From NCBI RefSeq assembly GCF_934630525.1, contig NZ_CAKTVX010000017.1:1-18750 (forward strand): a DNA stretch of 18,750 nt, in the 5' to 3' direction. The stretch is from an uncultured Slackia sp. GTDB taxonomy: Bacteria > Actinomycetota > Coriobacteriia > Coriobacteriales > Eggerthellaceae. A program made the translations under genes and the position numbers. Below the pieces are notes generated by a model. It made no database searches. It saw only the letters and a program-made list of their open reading frames with translations, and had not been told where the DNA came from. Positions 13,341 to 18,750 of this stretch are shown piece by piece (within the stretch, counting starts at the first letter, position 1; every line of letters begins with the position of its first letter).

Positions 13341-14488
13341 AAAGGCTTTCGCTGCAATGGCGCATAACGATCATGACGGCGCTGCTCACGTGTGCGGCGT
13401 GCGTGCTAACGAACTGCTTGGTCGGCTATACGGGCATGCGCTACATGGATGCCATCGGCAGTGACATCTCGGCCTTTAACGCAACCGGTGAAGATTCGCC
13501 CCAGGCGTTCGACCCAACGAAAGCGACCCTCGATGAAAAGGTCACGATCGTCGTAAACGACGCACAAGAGTCTTTCGGCGCGACAGCCTGGTGCATCACG
13601 GCTGGAATCACGCTACTTGGCGGCGTACTGGCATACTTTGCGAGCGGCCGTGCGCTCAAACCTCTGCGGGCTTTTGCCGCTCAGGTAGAGCGCGTGCAGC
13701 CTGACAACCTAAGCGAAATTAAGCTCAGCAAAGATGTACCCACCGAGCTACAGCGATGCAGCGCCTCATTCAACGACATGATCGCCCGTCTTGGCGAAGG
13801 GTTCTCTGCACAGCGTCAGTTTACCGGCAACGCCGCACACGAGCTGCGCACCCCGCTCGCCCTTATGCAAGCGCAGATTGAACTGTTTGTCTCCGAGCAC
13901 CCCACATCGCAACCCCAAACAGCCGAGCTGCTCGGCCTGCTACAAGAACAAACCGAGCGGATGTCGCGAATGACCAAGGTGCTGCTTGAGATGAGCGAGC
14001 TCCGCAGCGTTCCCTGCGAGGACAATATTGAGCTTGGCCCCCTGTCCGAAGAAGTCCTCACCGACCTCGCTCCGCTTGCCGAGCATAAAGACATCGCCCT
14101 CAATTGCAGTGGAGGCGCTCTGATAATCGGAAGCGACACGCTCCTTTATCGGCTGGTGTTTAACCTGGTCGAAAATGCCATCCGTTACAGCCGCCCTGGC
14201 TCGACTGTCAACGTCTCCATCTGCAACAACGACAGCCACGTGTTCCTGAGAGTTGAGGACCAGGGCCAGGGAATACCCAAGGAGTACCGTGAGAGCATCT
14301 TCCAGCCGTTCTTTCGCGTCGACAAATCTCGCAGCAGAGCATACGGCGGCGCGGGGCTTGGATTGGCGCTTGTTTGGGAGATTGCGACGCTCCATGGCGG
14401 CTCCGCGGAAGTCGAATCAAGTTCCGAGAACGGAACCGTGATGCTCGTGGACCTTCCAAAACGGACTACAGCGCAATCAGATCGCTAA
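13337..14488 (+). CDS. Membrane sensor histidine kinase
   Basis: A 383-residue protein partnered with the preceding regulator (4-base overlap). First span about 10-32, a short extracytoplasmic loop of about 45 residues (35-80) without Cys, second span 82-101, then HAMP (about 105-155). HisKA has the phospho-acceptor H168 in NAAHELRTPLA. The ATPase domain shows the N box (N276, N280 in FNLVENAIRYS), G1 box DQGQGIP (D308), F box FQPFFRVDK and G2 box GGAGLGLAL (337-345). All catalytic motifs are present. The small outer loop suggests sensing within the membrane or through interaction with a partner rather than a large ligand domain. Confidence 0.92.
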   Translation: MKRLSLQWRITIMTALLTCAACVLTNCLVGYTGMRYMDAIGSDISAFNATGEDSPQAFDPTKATLDEKVTIVVNDAQESFGATAWCITAGITLLGGVLAYFASGRALKPLRAFAAQVERVQPDNLSEIKLSKDVPTELQRCSASFNDMIARLGEGFSAQRQFTGNAAHELRTPLALMQAQIELFVSEHPTSQPQTAELLGLLQEQTERMSRMTKVLLEMSELRSVPCEDNIELGPLSEEVLTDLAPLAEHKDIALNCSGGALIIGSDTLLYRLVFNLVENAIRYSRPGSTVNVSICNNDSHVFLRVEDQGQGIPKEYRESIFQPFFRVDKSRSRAYGGAGLGLALVWEIATLHGGSAEVESSSENGTVMLVDLPKRTTAQSDR

Positions 14489-14500
14489 AATGGCGATACC

Positions 14501-14540
14501 GCGAGGCATGGCGCGGACCTGCATGATTGCACGGCCTCGC
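14501..14540 (+). terminator. Possible terminator hairpin after the two-component operon
   Basis: GCGAGGC (14501-14507) pairs with GCCTCGC (14534-14540) across a 26-base loop, 13 bases after the kinase stop. The following ATCCTTTGC is only weakly T-rich. Confidence 0.35.
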
Positions 14541-14892
14541 ATCCTTTGCTATTGCGGATTTGAATTGCGCCATTCAATGGGAGAGACGTCCGGTAGACCG
14601 TTTGATTGTTTGAAAAAACGTTGAACAGCGCGTCCAGCCTAGGCGTGTTGTACCTGCGCAATGGAGCAACACCCGACGAGCATGGTCTTAGCGCGCTTCA
14701 TGCGACGCGCCCTGGCGGAGTTCAGAAGCCAGTTCCCGCTATTCCCGCTCGATGGCACCGGTTCTGCCGCCCTGTCATTCCAGTTGCACTCAGTTTTCGG
14801 CGCCGTCTCGAGTCGAGTGCCGCCAGGTAACGCCTCGTCGCATTTCGTCGGCCTCGGGGACAGAAGCTGGGGCAGCTTCAAAAACTCACCTT
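14541..14892. other. Gap without a confident gene
   Basis: Both strands are open here for 75-80 codons (+ 14661-14894; - 14639-14881), which is what GC-rich non-coding DNA does, and neither has a ribosome site or recognised domain. The + frame stops exactly at the terminator that follows. It may be a relic or part of a dispersed intergenic sequence. Confidence 0.35.
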
Positions 14893-14920
14893 AAACTCAG
14901 GGCTTTGAGTTTTTGTTTTT
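14893..14920 (+). terminator. Intrinsic terminator with no assigned gene
   Basis: AAACTCA (14893-14899) pairs with TGAGTTT (14906-14912), followed by TTGTTTTTG. This is a convincing plus-strand terminator 400 bases after the nearest plus-strand gene, so some transcript, perhaps untranslated, should end here. Confidence 0.55.
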
Positions 14921-15411
14921 GTCCCAAAAGGCACGACGGGCCGCCTTTGGAGGCTCGATAACGCCGAAAACGCCCGTTTTGAAACTCAACCGTCTTTTAG
15001 AGCGCAAGCCGCCAGCAACAATCATAAGTGAATTAACGCGGGTGGCTTACGCGTCATTCGCAAAACCCCAGGTCGCAAGCCTTCACCATCGGCGGGAAAA
15101 GTGAGTAGTCTCAGGTGGCTTGCTCATGAGTTGAGCCGCTTTCGCGATCAGCGGTCTAATTGTGGCTTCTCCGCCAACTGCCCCCTGGGTTTGCCTTGTC
15201 CGCCGCACGATATGGCTCCCGAGGCAACGCGGTGAGACAATGCCATCCAACGCAGGCAATGAGCCTGAAAATAAAGGTGACGGCGGCATGGCCCGAGCCA
15301 GCACTTCTGGCCCGCCTCCGTAGCCTCCTTTTCATATGCGGTCCGTGATACGCCTATGGGAGCAATTCGCTCGCGCAAGGCTGACAATACGCAGAGTAAA
15401 CGAGGTGTGGG
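14921..15411. other. Gap without a recognisable gene
   Basis: No open frame has both a ribosome site and a plausible protein composition. Two overlapping minus-strand frames (15083-15304 and 15148-15387) look like pieces of one reading broken by a shift, but I recognise no family. Confidence 0.35.
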
Positions 15412-15576
15412 ATGAATAGCGAACCGATTTACAAAGAATTCCTTCTTGGGGAAGGCTTAAGCGAATTGAAGAGAATTCGAGATGGCTGGAGAGATGAATG
15501 CGGCTATTCCGAGTCGAGGGGAGGAACCTCTCTAATACCTGAAAATCTGATTATGTTCTGGAATGCAGTGGTTTGA
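15412..15576 (+). CDS. Small hypothetical open frame, 54 codons
   Basis: ATG 15412 follows GAGG at 8-9 bases. It reads MNSEPIYKEFLLGEG, then LSELKRIRDGWRDECGYSES, hydrophilic and charged, and stops at 15574-15576. Its tail overlaps, in another frame, the methyltransferase relic that begins near 15543. It may be a genuine small gene or the front of a broken one; no family recognised. Confidence 0.3.
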   Translation: MNSEPIYKEFLLGEGLSELKRIRDGWRDECGYSESRGGTSLIPENLIMFWNAVV

Positions 15577-15737
15577 AGGTCAGCAGTCTCTATATTGCTC
15601 AGGTAAAGCAGAAACACGGCATTATTGAGCGCGAGAACTACAATAAACCGAAATCTGAGGATGCCAAGCAGCCACAATGCCCACCGGAAAAGGAAAGAGT
15701 CATTACGGAGGCATTGAAACACTTTGGGATGATTTGA
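15543..15737 (+). pseudogene. Relic of the C-terminal extension found on Firmicutes RNA/DNA methyltransferases
   Basis: A 64-codon stretch without start codon reads YVLECSGLKVSSLYIAQVKQ, KHGIIERENYNKPKSEDAK, then PQCPPEKE and an ending in EALKHFGMI. From memory this matches a short segment that ends many clostridial RlmD-like rRNA methyltransferases and large mobile-element methylase/helicase proteins. Only the tail is here; the catalytic part is missing and the frame is closed by TGA at 15540-15542. It is followed 15 bases later by a strong terminator, as the true end of a gene would be. It marks DNA of clostridial, probably mobile, origin. Confidence 0.5.
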
Positions 15738-15751
15738 CATCACCATAAGGA

Positions 15752-15792
15752 AAACCCGAAGTAGCACCGTAAAAGTGCTGCTTCGGGTTTTT
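15752..15792 (+). terminator. Strong intrinsic terminator
   Basis: AAACCCGAAG (15752-15761) pairs with CTTCGGGTTT (15781-15790), with AGCAC/GTGCT continuing the stem inside, and the T-run reads TTTTT. It is the terminator of the relic gene before it. Confidence 0.85.
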
Positions 15793-15973
15793 AGCGTTTA
15801 ACCTTATATGCTTCACCCTATGCCCAGAATGGACTTTATTGCTCAGACCAGCTTAGAAAGAATGGGATCTTTAATGAATGGCATTTGGCATGGCAGTTAT
15901 TCTTTCTGCTCTGCGGGGTCTAAGTATCGCATCACCTTAGCCGGCATCTGCCATTTCCTTTTCTGAACGCTTC

Positions 15974-16813
15974 TCACAAAATGGACATAAACCATTCCAC
16001 GGTTTTGGGATCATAGTGAGAGAAGAACAGGCTCTCGCCGCTGTCCAGTGCCTCGATGTCCGCCATATCCTCCACCGTCAACGTGAAGTCGAACAGGTCG
16101 AAATTCTGCTGCATCCGATCCTTGTGGGTGGACTTGGGGATAACGACCACATTGCTCTGGAGCAGGAAGCGCAGCGCGGTCTGGGCGGCGGTCTTGCCGT
16201 ACTTTTTGCCGATCTCGGTCAGCACCGGATTGTTGAACATATCCCCGCGTCCCTCCGCAAACGGGCCCCACGATTCGATCTGGCAATCGTATTTTTTAAG
16301 GTATTCCTTCGCGGTTTTCTGCTGCTGGAACACGTGGGTCTCGATCTGATTCACTGCGGGCTTGACCTCGGCAAAATGCTGCATATCCAGATAGCGGTCA
16401 GGGCCGAAGTTGGAAACGCCGATGGCGCGGAGTTTGCCTTCTTTATAAAGCTCCTCCATTGCCCGGTAAGTACCGTAATAGTCCCCGAAGGGCTGATGAA
16501 TGAGCAGCAGATCAAGATAATCGGTACGCAGCTTGCGCATGGACTCCGCGATGGACGCCTTGGCCTTTTCGTAGCCTGCATTGGTAATCCAGACCTTGGT
16601 GGTCAGGAAAAATTCCTCACGGGGAAGGCCGCTTTCCGCCAGCGCCGCACCGACACCTTCCTCGTTGTTGTACGCCTGCGCCGTGTCGATGCTGCGGTAG
16701 CCCACCTCAATGGCGTCCAGCACGCAGCGCTTGGTGTCCTCCGGCGGCGTCTGATACACGCCGTAGCCCAGCTTCGGCATTTTGATACCGTTGTTCAACG
16801 TTACATATTCCAT
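15974..16813 (-). CDS. Aldo/keto reductase
   Basis: A 279-residue NADPH-dependent oxidoreductase of the AKR superfamily, of normal length. ATG 16813 is preceded by GGGAGG. The catalytic tetrad is visible: D43 and Y48 (SIDTAQAYNNE), K73 (TTKVW), H106 (LLLIHQPFGD). GVSNF (near 137) and the cofactor segment IPKSTHKDRMQQN are typical. Cytoplasmic, no signal peptide. The substrate cannot be told from sequence; the family reduces small aldehydes and ketones, and close relatives are often annotated as 2,5-diketo-D-gluconate reductase-like. Divergent from a LysR gene, its probable regulator. Codon choice and neighbours suggest import from Clostridia. Confidence 0.93.
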   Translation of the reverse strand: MEYVTLNNGIKMPKLGYGVYQTPPEDTKRCVLDAIEVGYRSIDTAQAYNNEEGVGAALAESGLPREEFFLTTKVWITNAGYEKAKASIAESMRKLRTDYLDLLLIHQPFGDYYGTYRAMEELYKEGKLRAIGVSNFGPDRYLDMQHFAEVKPAVNQIETHVFQQQKTAKEYLKKYDCQIESWGPFAEGRGDMFNNPVLTEIGKKYGKTAAQTALRFLLQSNVVVIPKSTHKDRMQQNFDLFDFTLTVEDMADIEALDSGESLFFSHYDPKTVEWFMSIL

Positions 16814-16839
16814 GAAGATACCTCCCTATTTCTGAAAAG

Positions 16840-16857
16840 CAGATTTGGTTCTATCTG
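16840..16857. promoter_or_regulatory. Candidate LysR operator between the divergent genes
   Basis: CAGAT (16840-16844) and ATCTG (16853-16857) form an interrupted palindrome 27 bases upstream of the reductase start. The rest of the 126-base space is AT-rich (TTGGAA at about 16875, TATTTATATT near 16893-16902) and should hold both promoters. Confidence 0.35.
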
Positions 16858-16939
16858 TACTTTTACCCCGAGATTGGAACGATGTACACTATTTATATTG
16901 CAAAGTGCTTTTCGGAATATGAAATGTGGAGGCGGTGGC

Positions 16940-17743
16940 ATGATCGACTTATATGAACTGAGCCAGTTGGTGGCGTTCGCGGATCTCGGCACACTCAGCC
17001 GTGTTGCGGAGGAATTTCATATCTCCACGCCCTCCGTCACCCGCTCCATGCAGCATTTGGAGGACGCCTTTGGCGTGACACTCTTTCACCGAGGGAAAAA
17101 CAAAATCGAGCTGAACGAAACAGGGCTTGCCGCCGTGGAACGCGCCAGCAAGCTGCTCAGTGAAGCGGAACAGGCTGTGCAGCAGGTGCGGGATTTTGAC
17201 CGACGGCAGCGGACGGTGATTGTGCGCTCCTGCGCCCCCGCTCCGCTTTGGGAATTACTGCCGAAATTAAATACGCACCGACCGGGTATGATGGTTTCCT
17301 CTGCGATCTGCCAGAACGAGGAGGTGCTCTCCGCCTGGCAGGACGGCTCCTGCGACATTGCCATTCTGCCCTTTCCCATCGAAGGCGCTGCGCCCTTCCT
17401 GCAAGAGAAGCTCTTTGTCTGCGTGCCGCCGGAGCATGAGCTGGCGAAGAAAAGCGAGCTGACCTTTGCAGACATCAACGGCTTCAATTTCCTGCTGCGG
17501 ACAGAATTGGGGTTCTGGGATACCCTCTGCCGGGAGAAAATGCCCGCCTCCAAGTTTCTGGTGCAGTCCGACCCTGCCACCTTTGAGGAACTGGTAAGGG
17601 CCTCCACGCTGCCGTGCTTTTCCACGGATTACGGCCAGCGGCAGGGCGGCTACCCGAGCCGGGTCGATATCCCGCTGACGGACAAGGAGGCACAAGTAAC
17701 CTTTTACCTTGCCAAGAGAAAGCAAACGGCGGAGAAGAAATGA
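16940..17743 (+). CDS. LysR-family transcriptional regulator
   Basis: A 267-residue protein. ATG 16940 is preceded by GGAGG at 8 bases; the frame is open far upstream, across the antisense of the reductase, but that extension is not a real coding start. The N-terminal winged helix-turn-helix (about 5-62: LVAFADLGTLSRVAEEFHIS, PSVTRSMQHLEDAFGVTLFHRG) is typical. Residues about 85-267 form the ligand-binding domain (periplasmic-binding fold), somewhat shorter than in average LysR proteins. It most likely controls the divergent aldo/keto reductase in response to a small molecule. The stop codon lies inside the loop of the terminator that ends the gene. Confidence 0.92.
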   Translation: MIDLYELSQLVAFADLGTLSRVAEEFHISTPSVTRSMQHLEDAFGVTLFHRGKNKIELNETGLAAVERASKLLSEAEQAVQQVRDFDRRQRTVIVRSCAPAPLWELLPKLNTHRPGMMVSSAICQNEEVLSAWQDGSCDIAILPFPIEGAAPFLQEKLFVCVPPEHELAKKSELTFADINGFNFLLRTELGFWDTLCREKMPASKFLVQSDPATFEELVRASTLPCFSTDYGQRQGGYPSRVDIPLTDKEAQVTFYLAKRKQTAEKK

Positions 17744-17766
17744 TTCTCTCCGCCGTTTGCTTTTGT
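17720..17766 (+). terminator. Terminator overlapping the end of the LysR gene
   Basis: AAGCAAACGGCGGAGA (17720-17735) and TCTCCGCCGTTTGCTT (17747-17762) form a perfect 16-bp stem with TTGTGTTT after it. The stop codon TGA (17741-17743) is in the loop. Confidence 0.85.
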
Positions 17767-17873
17767 GTTTCCTGCGCAGACATTACAAGCTGTCTTTTGC
17801 AGTTTGTATATGCGCCTGCGAGGGAAATGAGAAATTGCAAAGGGAGGTCTCGCCTGTTGGCTCGGTCGGTGCT

Positions 17874-17911
17874 TCAAAGCGCTTCACGCTTTGAGGTCTC
17901 CACCGGAGACC
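17874..17911. repeat. Two adjacent perfect inverted repeats (oriT-like or terminators)
   Basis: TCAAAGCG (17874-17881) pairs with CGCTTTGA (17887-17894); immediately next GGTCTCC (17895-17901) pairs with GGAGACC (17905-17911). Then CGCGCCCTTTTGTCC follows. Tandem hairpins next to a conserved stretch are typical of transfer origins of small mobilisable elements. No relaxase gene is present in the window, so the role is unproven. Confidence 0.4.
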
Positions 17912-17968
17912 CGCGCCCTTTTGTCCTGCGGCATCAATGTCTTCCACACACGTCGCATTACGCACTAA

Positions 17969-18142
17969 AAGATTTTGGTTGGGTTCCCACCAAAATTTCA
18001 AAAATCGGTCGTTATTCGCCGTGTGAATACCTTCTCTGAAAGCAAGCGACTTATCAAAGGGCTCGCATTGCGTAAATATTCGTTCAATCTTTTCGCTTGC
18101 CCAATATCCGATAGGCGATCCAGGTAGACTTCCGAATGTTTT
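17969..18142 (-). pseudogene. Fragment of a PglX/BREX-type adenine-specific DNA methyltransferase
   Basis: The minus strand reads KTFGSLPGSPIGYWASEKI, then ERIF..CEPFDKSLAFREGIHTANNDRFLKFWWE. From memory this matches the PGSPIAYW-S...G-ATGNNDRF-R-W block between the methylase core and target-recognition part of PglX and related type IIG/BREX enzymes. About 58 residues remain; neither the SAM-binding and NPPY catalytic motifs nor the rest of the recognition domain is present. Flanking residues in the same frame do not continue the family. It cannot encode a working enzyme. Confidence 0.55.
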
Positions 18143-18270
18143 GGAACCCCGAGAGACTACTCGCACTTGCCGATAGATCCAAGCTTCACGGTGGCTGGTA
18201 CGCGAGCAACACCGTGATAACCTCGTCGCACGACTTCATCGCGAGGGTCTTCGAGGCTTGGCTCGGGTAG
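18136..18270 (+). CDS. Small open frame, probably a C-terminal gene fragment
   Basis: From ATG 18136 the frame reads MFWNPERLLALADRSKLHGG, then WYASNTVITSSHDFIARVFE and AWLG to TAG at 18268-18270. Its composition is protein-like. No ribosome site precedes the ATG, and the sequence before 18142 belongs to the antisense PglX relic, so the true gene was probably longer and has been cut. Family not recognised. Confidence 0.35.
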   Translation: MFWNPERLLALADRSKLHGGWYASNTVITSSHDFIARVFEAWLG

Positions 18271-18338
18271 CCCCTCTTTCCGGCAGCGCGGGTATCACCG
18301 TTCACGATCAATGCGTGTGCACCAAAATGCCCGCGGGA

Positions 18339-18366
18339 TTGACAATGGGGCGTTTAGCTGCATAAT
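18339..18366 (+). promoter_or_regulatory. Near-consensus sigma-70 promoter
   Basis: TTGACA (18339-18344), a 16-base spacer and CATAAT (18361-18366; ATAATA gives a 17-base spacer). It is the best promoter match in the window. Transcription should start near 18373. Confidence 0.6.
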
Positions 18367-18372
18367 AGTTAC

Positions 18373-18433
18373 TAGTTAGAAACCCTCGGGTTTGCGGGGC
18401 AGGATCGTGAAAGCGATTCTGCCCTATTTTTTT
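18373..18433 (+). ncRNA. Candidate small RNA of about 60 nt
   Basis: It begins 7 bases after the -10 above and ends at an intrinsic terminator: GGGCAGGATCG (18397-18407) pairs with CGATTCTGCCC (18414-18424), one G-T pair, followed by TATTTTTTT. A small AAACCC/GGGTTT hairpin precedes it. No start codon with a ribosome site lies inside. It may be a free small RNA, or the leader and attenuator of a lost gene. Confidence 0.4.
18396..18433 (+). terminator. Intrinsic terminator
   Basis: An 11-bp stem (18397-18407 with 18414-18424) with a TGAAAG loop and seven T (18426-18432, after TA). A clear Rho-independent terminator directly after a strong promoter. Confidence 0.8.
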
Positions 18434-18450
18434 CCTCCGTCTGCTCCAAA

Positions 18451-18711
18451 TCAAATAGTTCGAAGATAGCCTGTAGGTATCCTCGCTACCTTTCGTTTGG
18501 ATATCTGAAAGTCCTGAGCAGTAGCTGAATATGCTAGGTATATCGGGATAAAGCTTTCGGTCGCATACGCGCAAGAGTGCCCGCTGATTGCAACCGGCTG
18601 TTCGCCTTCCCACGCCAATGGTGTGCAGACATCTTCGATATTCTCGCTCGTTATGGCGAAAATCACGTCTCCGGGGTTTGCCTTTTTCGATTTAGCGTAT
18701 TGCTCTTCAGA
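18451..18711 (-). pseudogene. Fragment of a type I restriction specificity subunit (HsdS)
   Basis: From 18711 the minus strand reads SEEQYAKSKKANPGDVIFAI, TSENIEDVCTPLAWEGEQPV, AISGHSCAYATE, and further on DFQISKRKVAR. This matches the second half of an HsdS target-recognition domain (PGDVIFAIT.ENIED...G.A.ISGHSCAY..., then F.....KRKVAR). An in-frame TGA at 18712-18714 closes the upstream side, and family similarity is lost after KRKVAR (about 18481), before the stop at 18451. Only about 77 residues of a normal 400-residue protein remain. In another frame the minus strand upstream (18707-18750) ends a different open reading, LFVECGYEHTTMI, at TGA. Confidence 0.6.
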
Positions 18712-18750
18712 TCATCGTGGTGTGCTCGTAGCCGCACTCCACGAAGAGCC

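Noticed and set aside
16016..16939. Upstream extension of the LysR reading frame
   Set aside because: It runs antisense through the aldo/keto reductase and the promoter region; the LysR helix-turn-helix starts at ATG 16940 with GGAGG.
18308..18613. A 101-codon minus-strand frame over the small-RNA unit
   Set aside because: It crosses the strong terminator and overlaps the HsdS relic in another frame; no family pattern.
1..18750. CRISPR array, rRNA or tRNA genes
   Set aside because: No regularly spaced repeats and no cloverleaf or rRNA-like sequence was recognised by eye on either strand; a tRNA scan could confirm.

Overview
The window is GC-rich bacterial DNA that best fits an anaerobic gut actinobacterium of the class Coriobacteriia (Collinsella / Eggerthellaceae relatives). 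Grounds: a Tat-exported FAD reductase with a divergent LuxR regulator that carries about a dozen membrane spans (a hallmark pairing of Eggerthellaceae), a NapH-like ferredoxin / exported thioredoxin operon, LPXTG-type surface proteins, and actinobacterial codon choice. The species assignment is inference. No rRNA, tRNA or CRISPR array was seen.

Layout. 1-2433: C-terminal 810 residues of a large secreted surface protein with an atypical sorting signal. 2643-3446 (-): zinc-ribbon protein of unknown role behind a strongly structured leader. 3450-4600: gene-poor, with a lone terminator, a broken GNAT acetyltransferase and an unidentified C-terminal fragment. 4966-8446: Tat lipoprotein flavoreductase (-) and its divergent membrane LuxR regulator (+), separated by a control region rich in repeats. 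8556-9858: a complete IS3-family element whose orfA carries an in-frame UGA; its right end abuts the orphaned LPATG tail of a surface-protein gene (to 10065), and no target duplication is seen. 10532-12575 (-): a three-gene operon of a 48-residue CXXC membrane protein, a NapH-like polyferredoxin membrane protein and a TlpA/ResA-like thioredoxin lipoprotein, divergent from a two-component system (12666-14488, +). 14489-15411: long stretch without a recognisable gene.

15412-17911 looks acquired, probably from a Clostridia-like donor: a relic of a methyltransferase C-terminal extension with a strong terminator, an aldo/keto reductase and its divergent LysR regulator, and a pair of adjacent perfect inverted repeats that resemble a transfer origin or terminators. 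17969-18750 is a graveyard of phage-defence genes (a PglX/BREX-type methyltransferase piece and a type I restriction HsdS piece, both -), with a compact promoter-terminator unit between them that could make a small RNA of about 60 nt.

How the genes work together. The most coherent system is the CXXC / NapH-like / TlpA-like operon with its two-component system. The ferredoxin domain could pass electrons through membrane cysteines or Fe-S centres to an extracytoplasmic thioredoxin, under control of a sensor kinase, with three GACCAT repeats in the shared control region as candidate operator. The flavoreductase / LuxR pair is a second self-contained unit: substrate-responsive regulation of an exported reductase that lacks the histidines typical of fumarate reductases.
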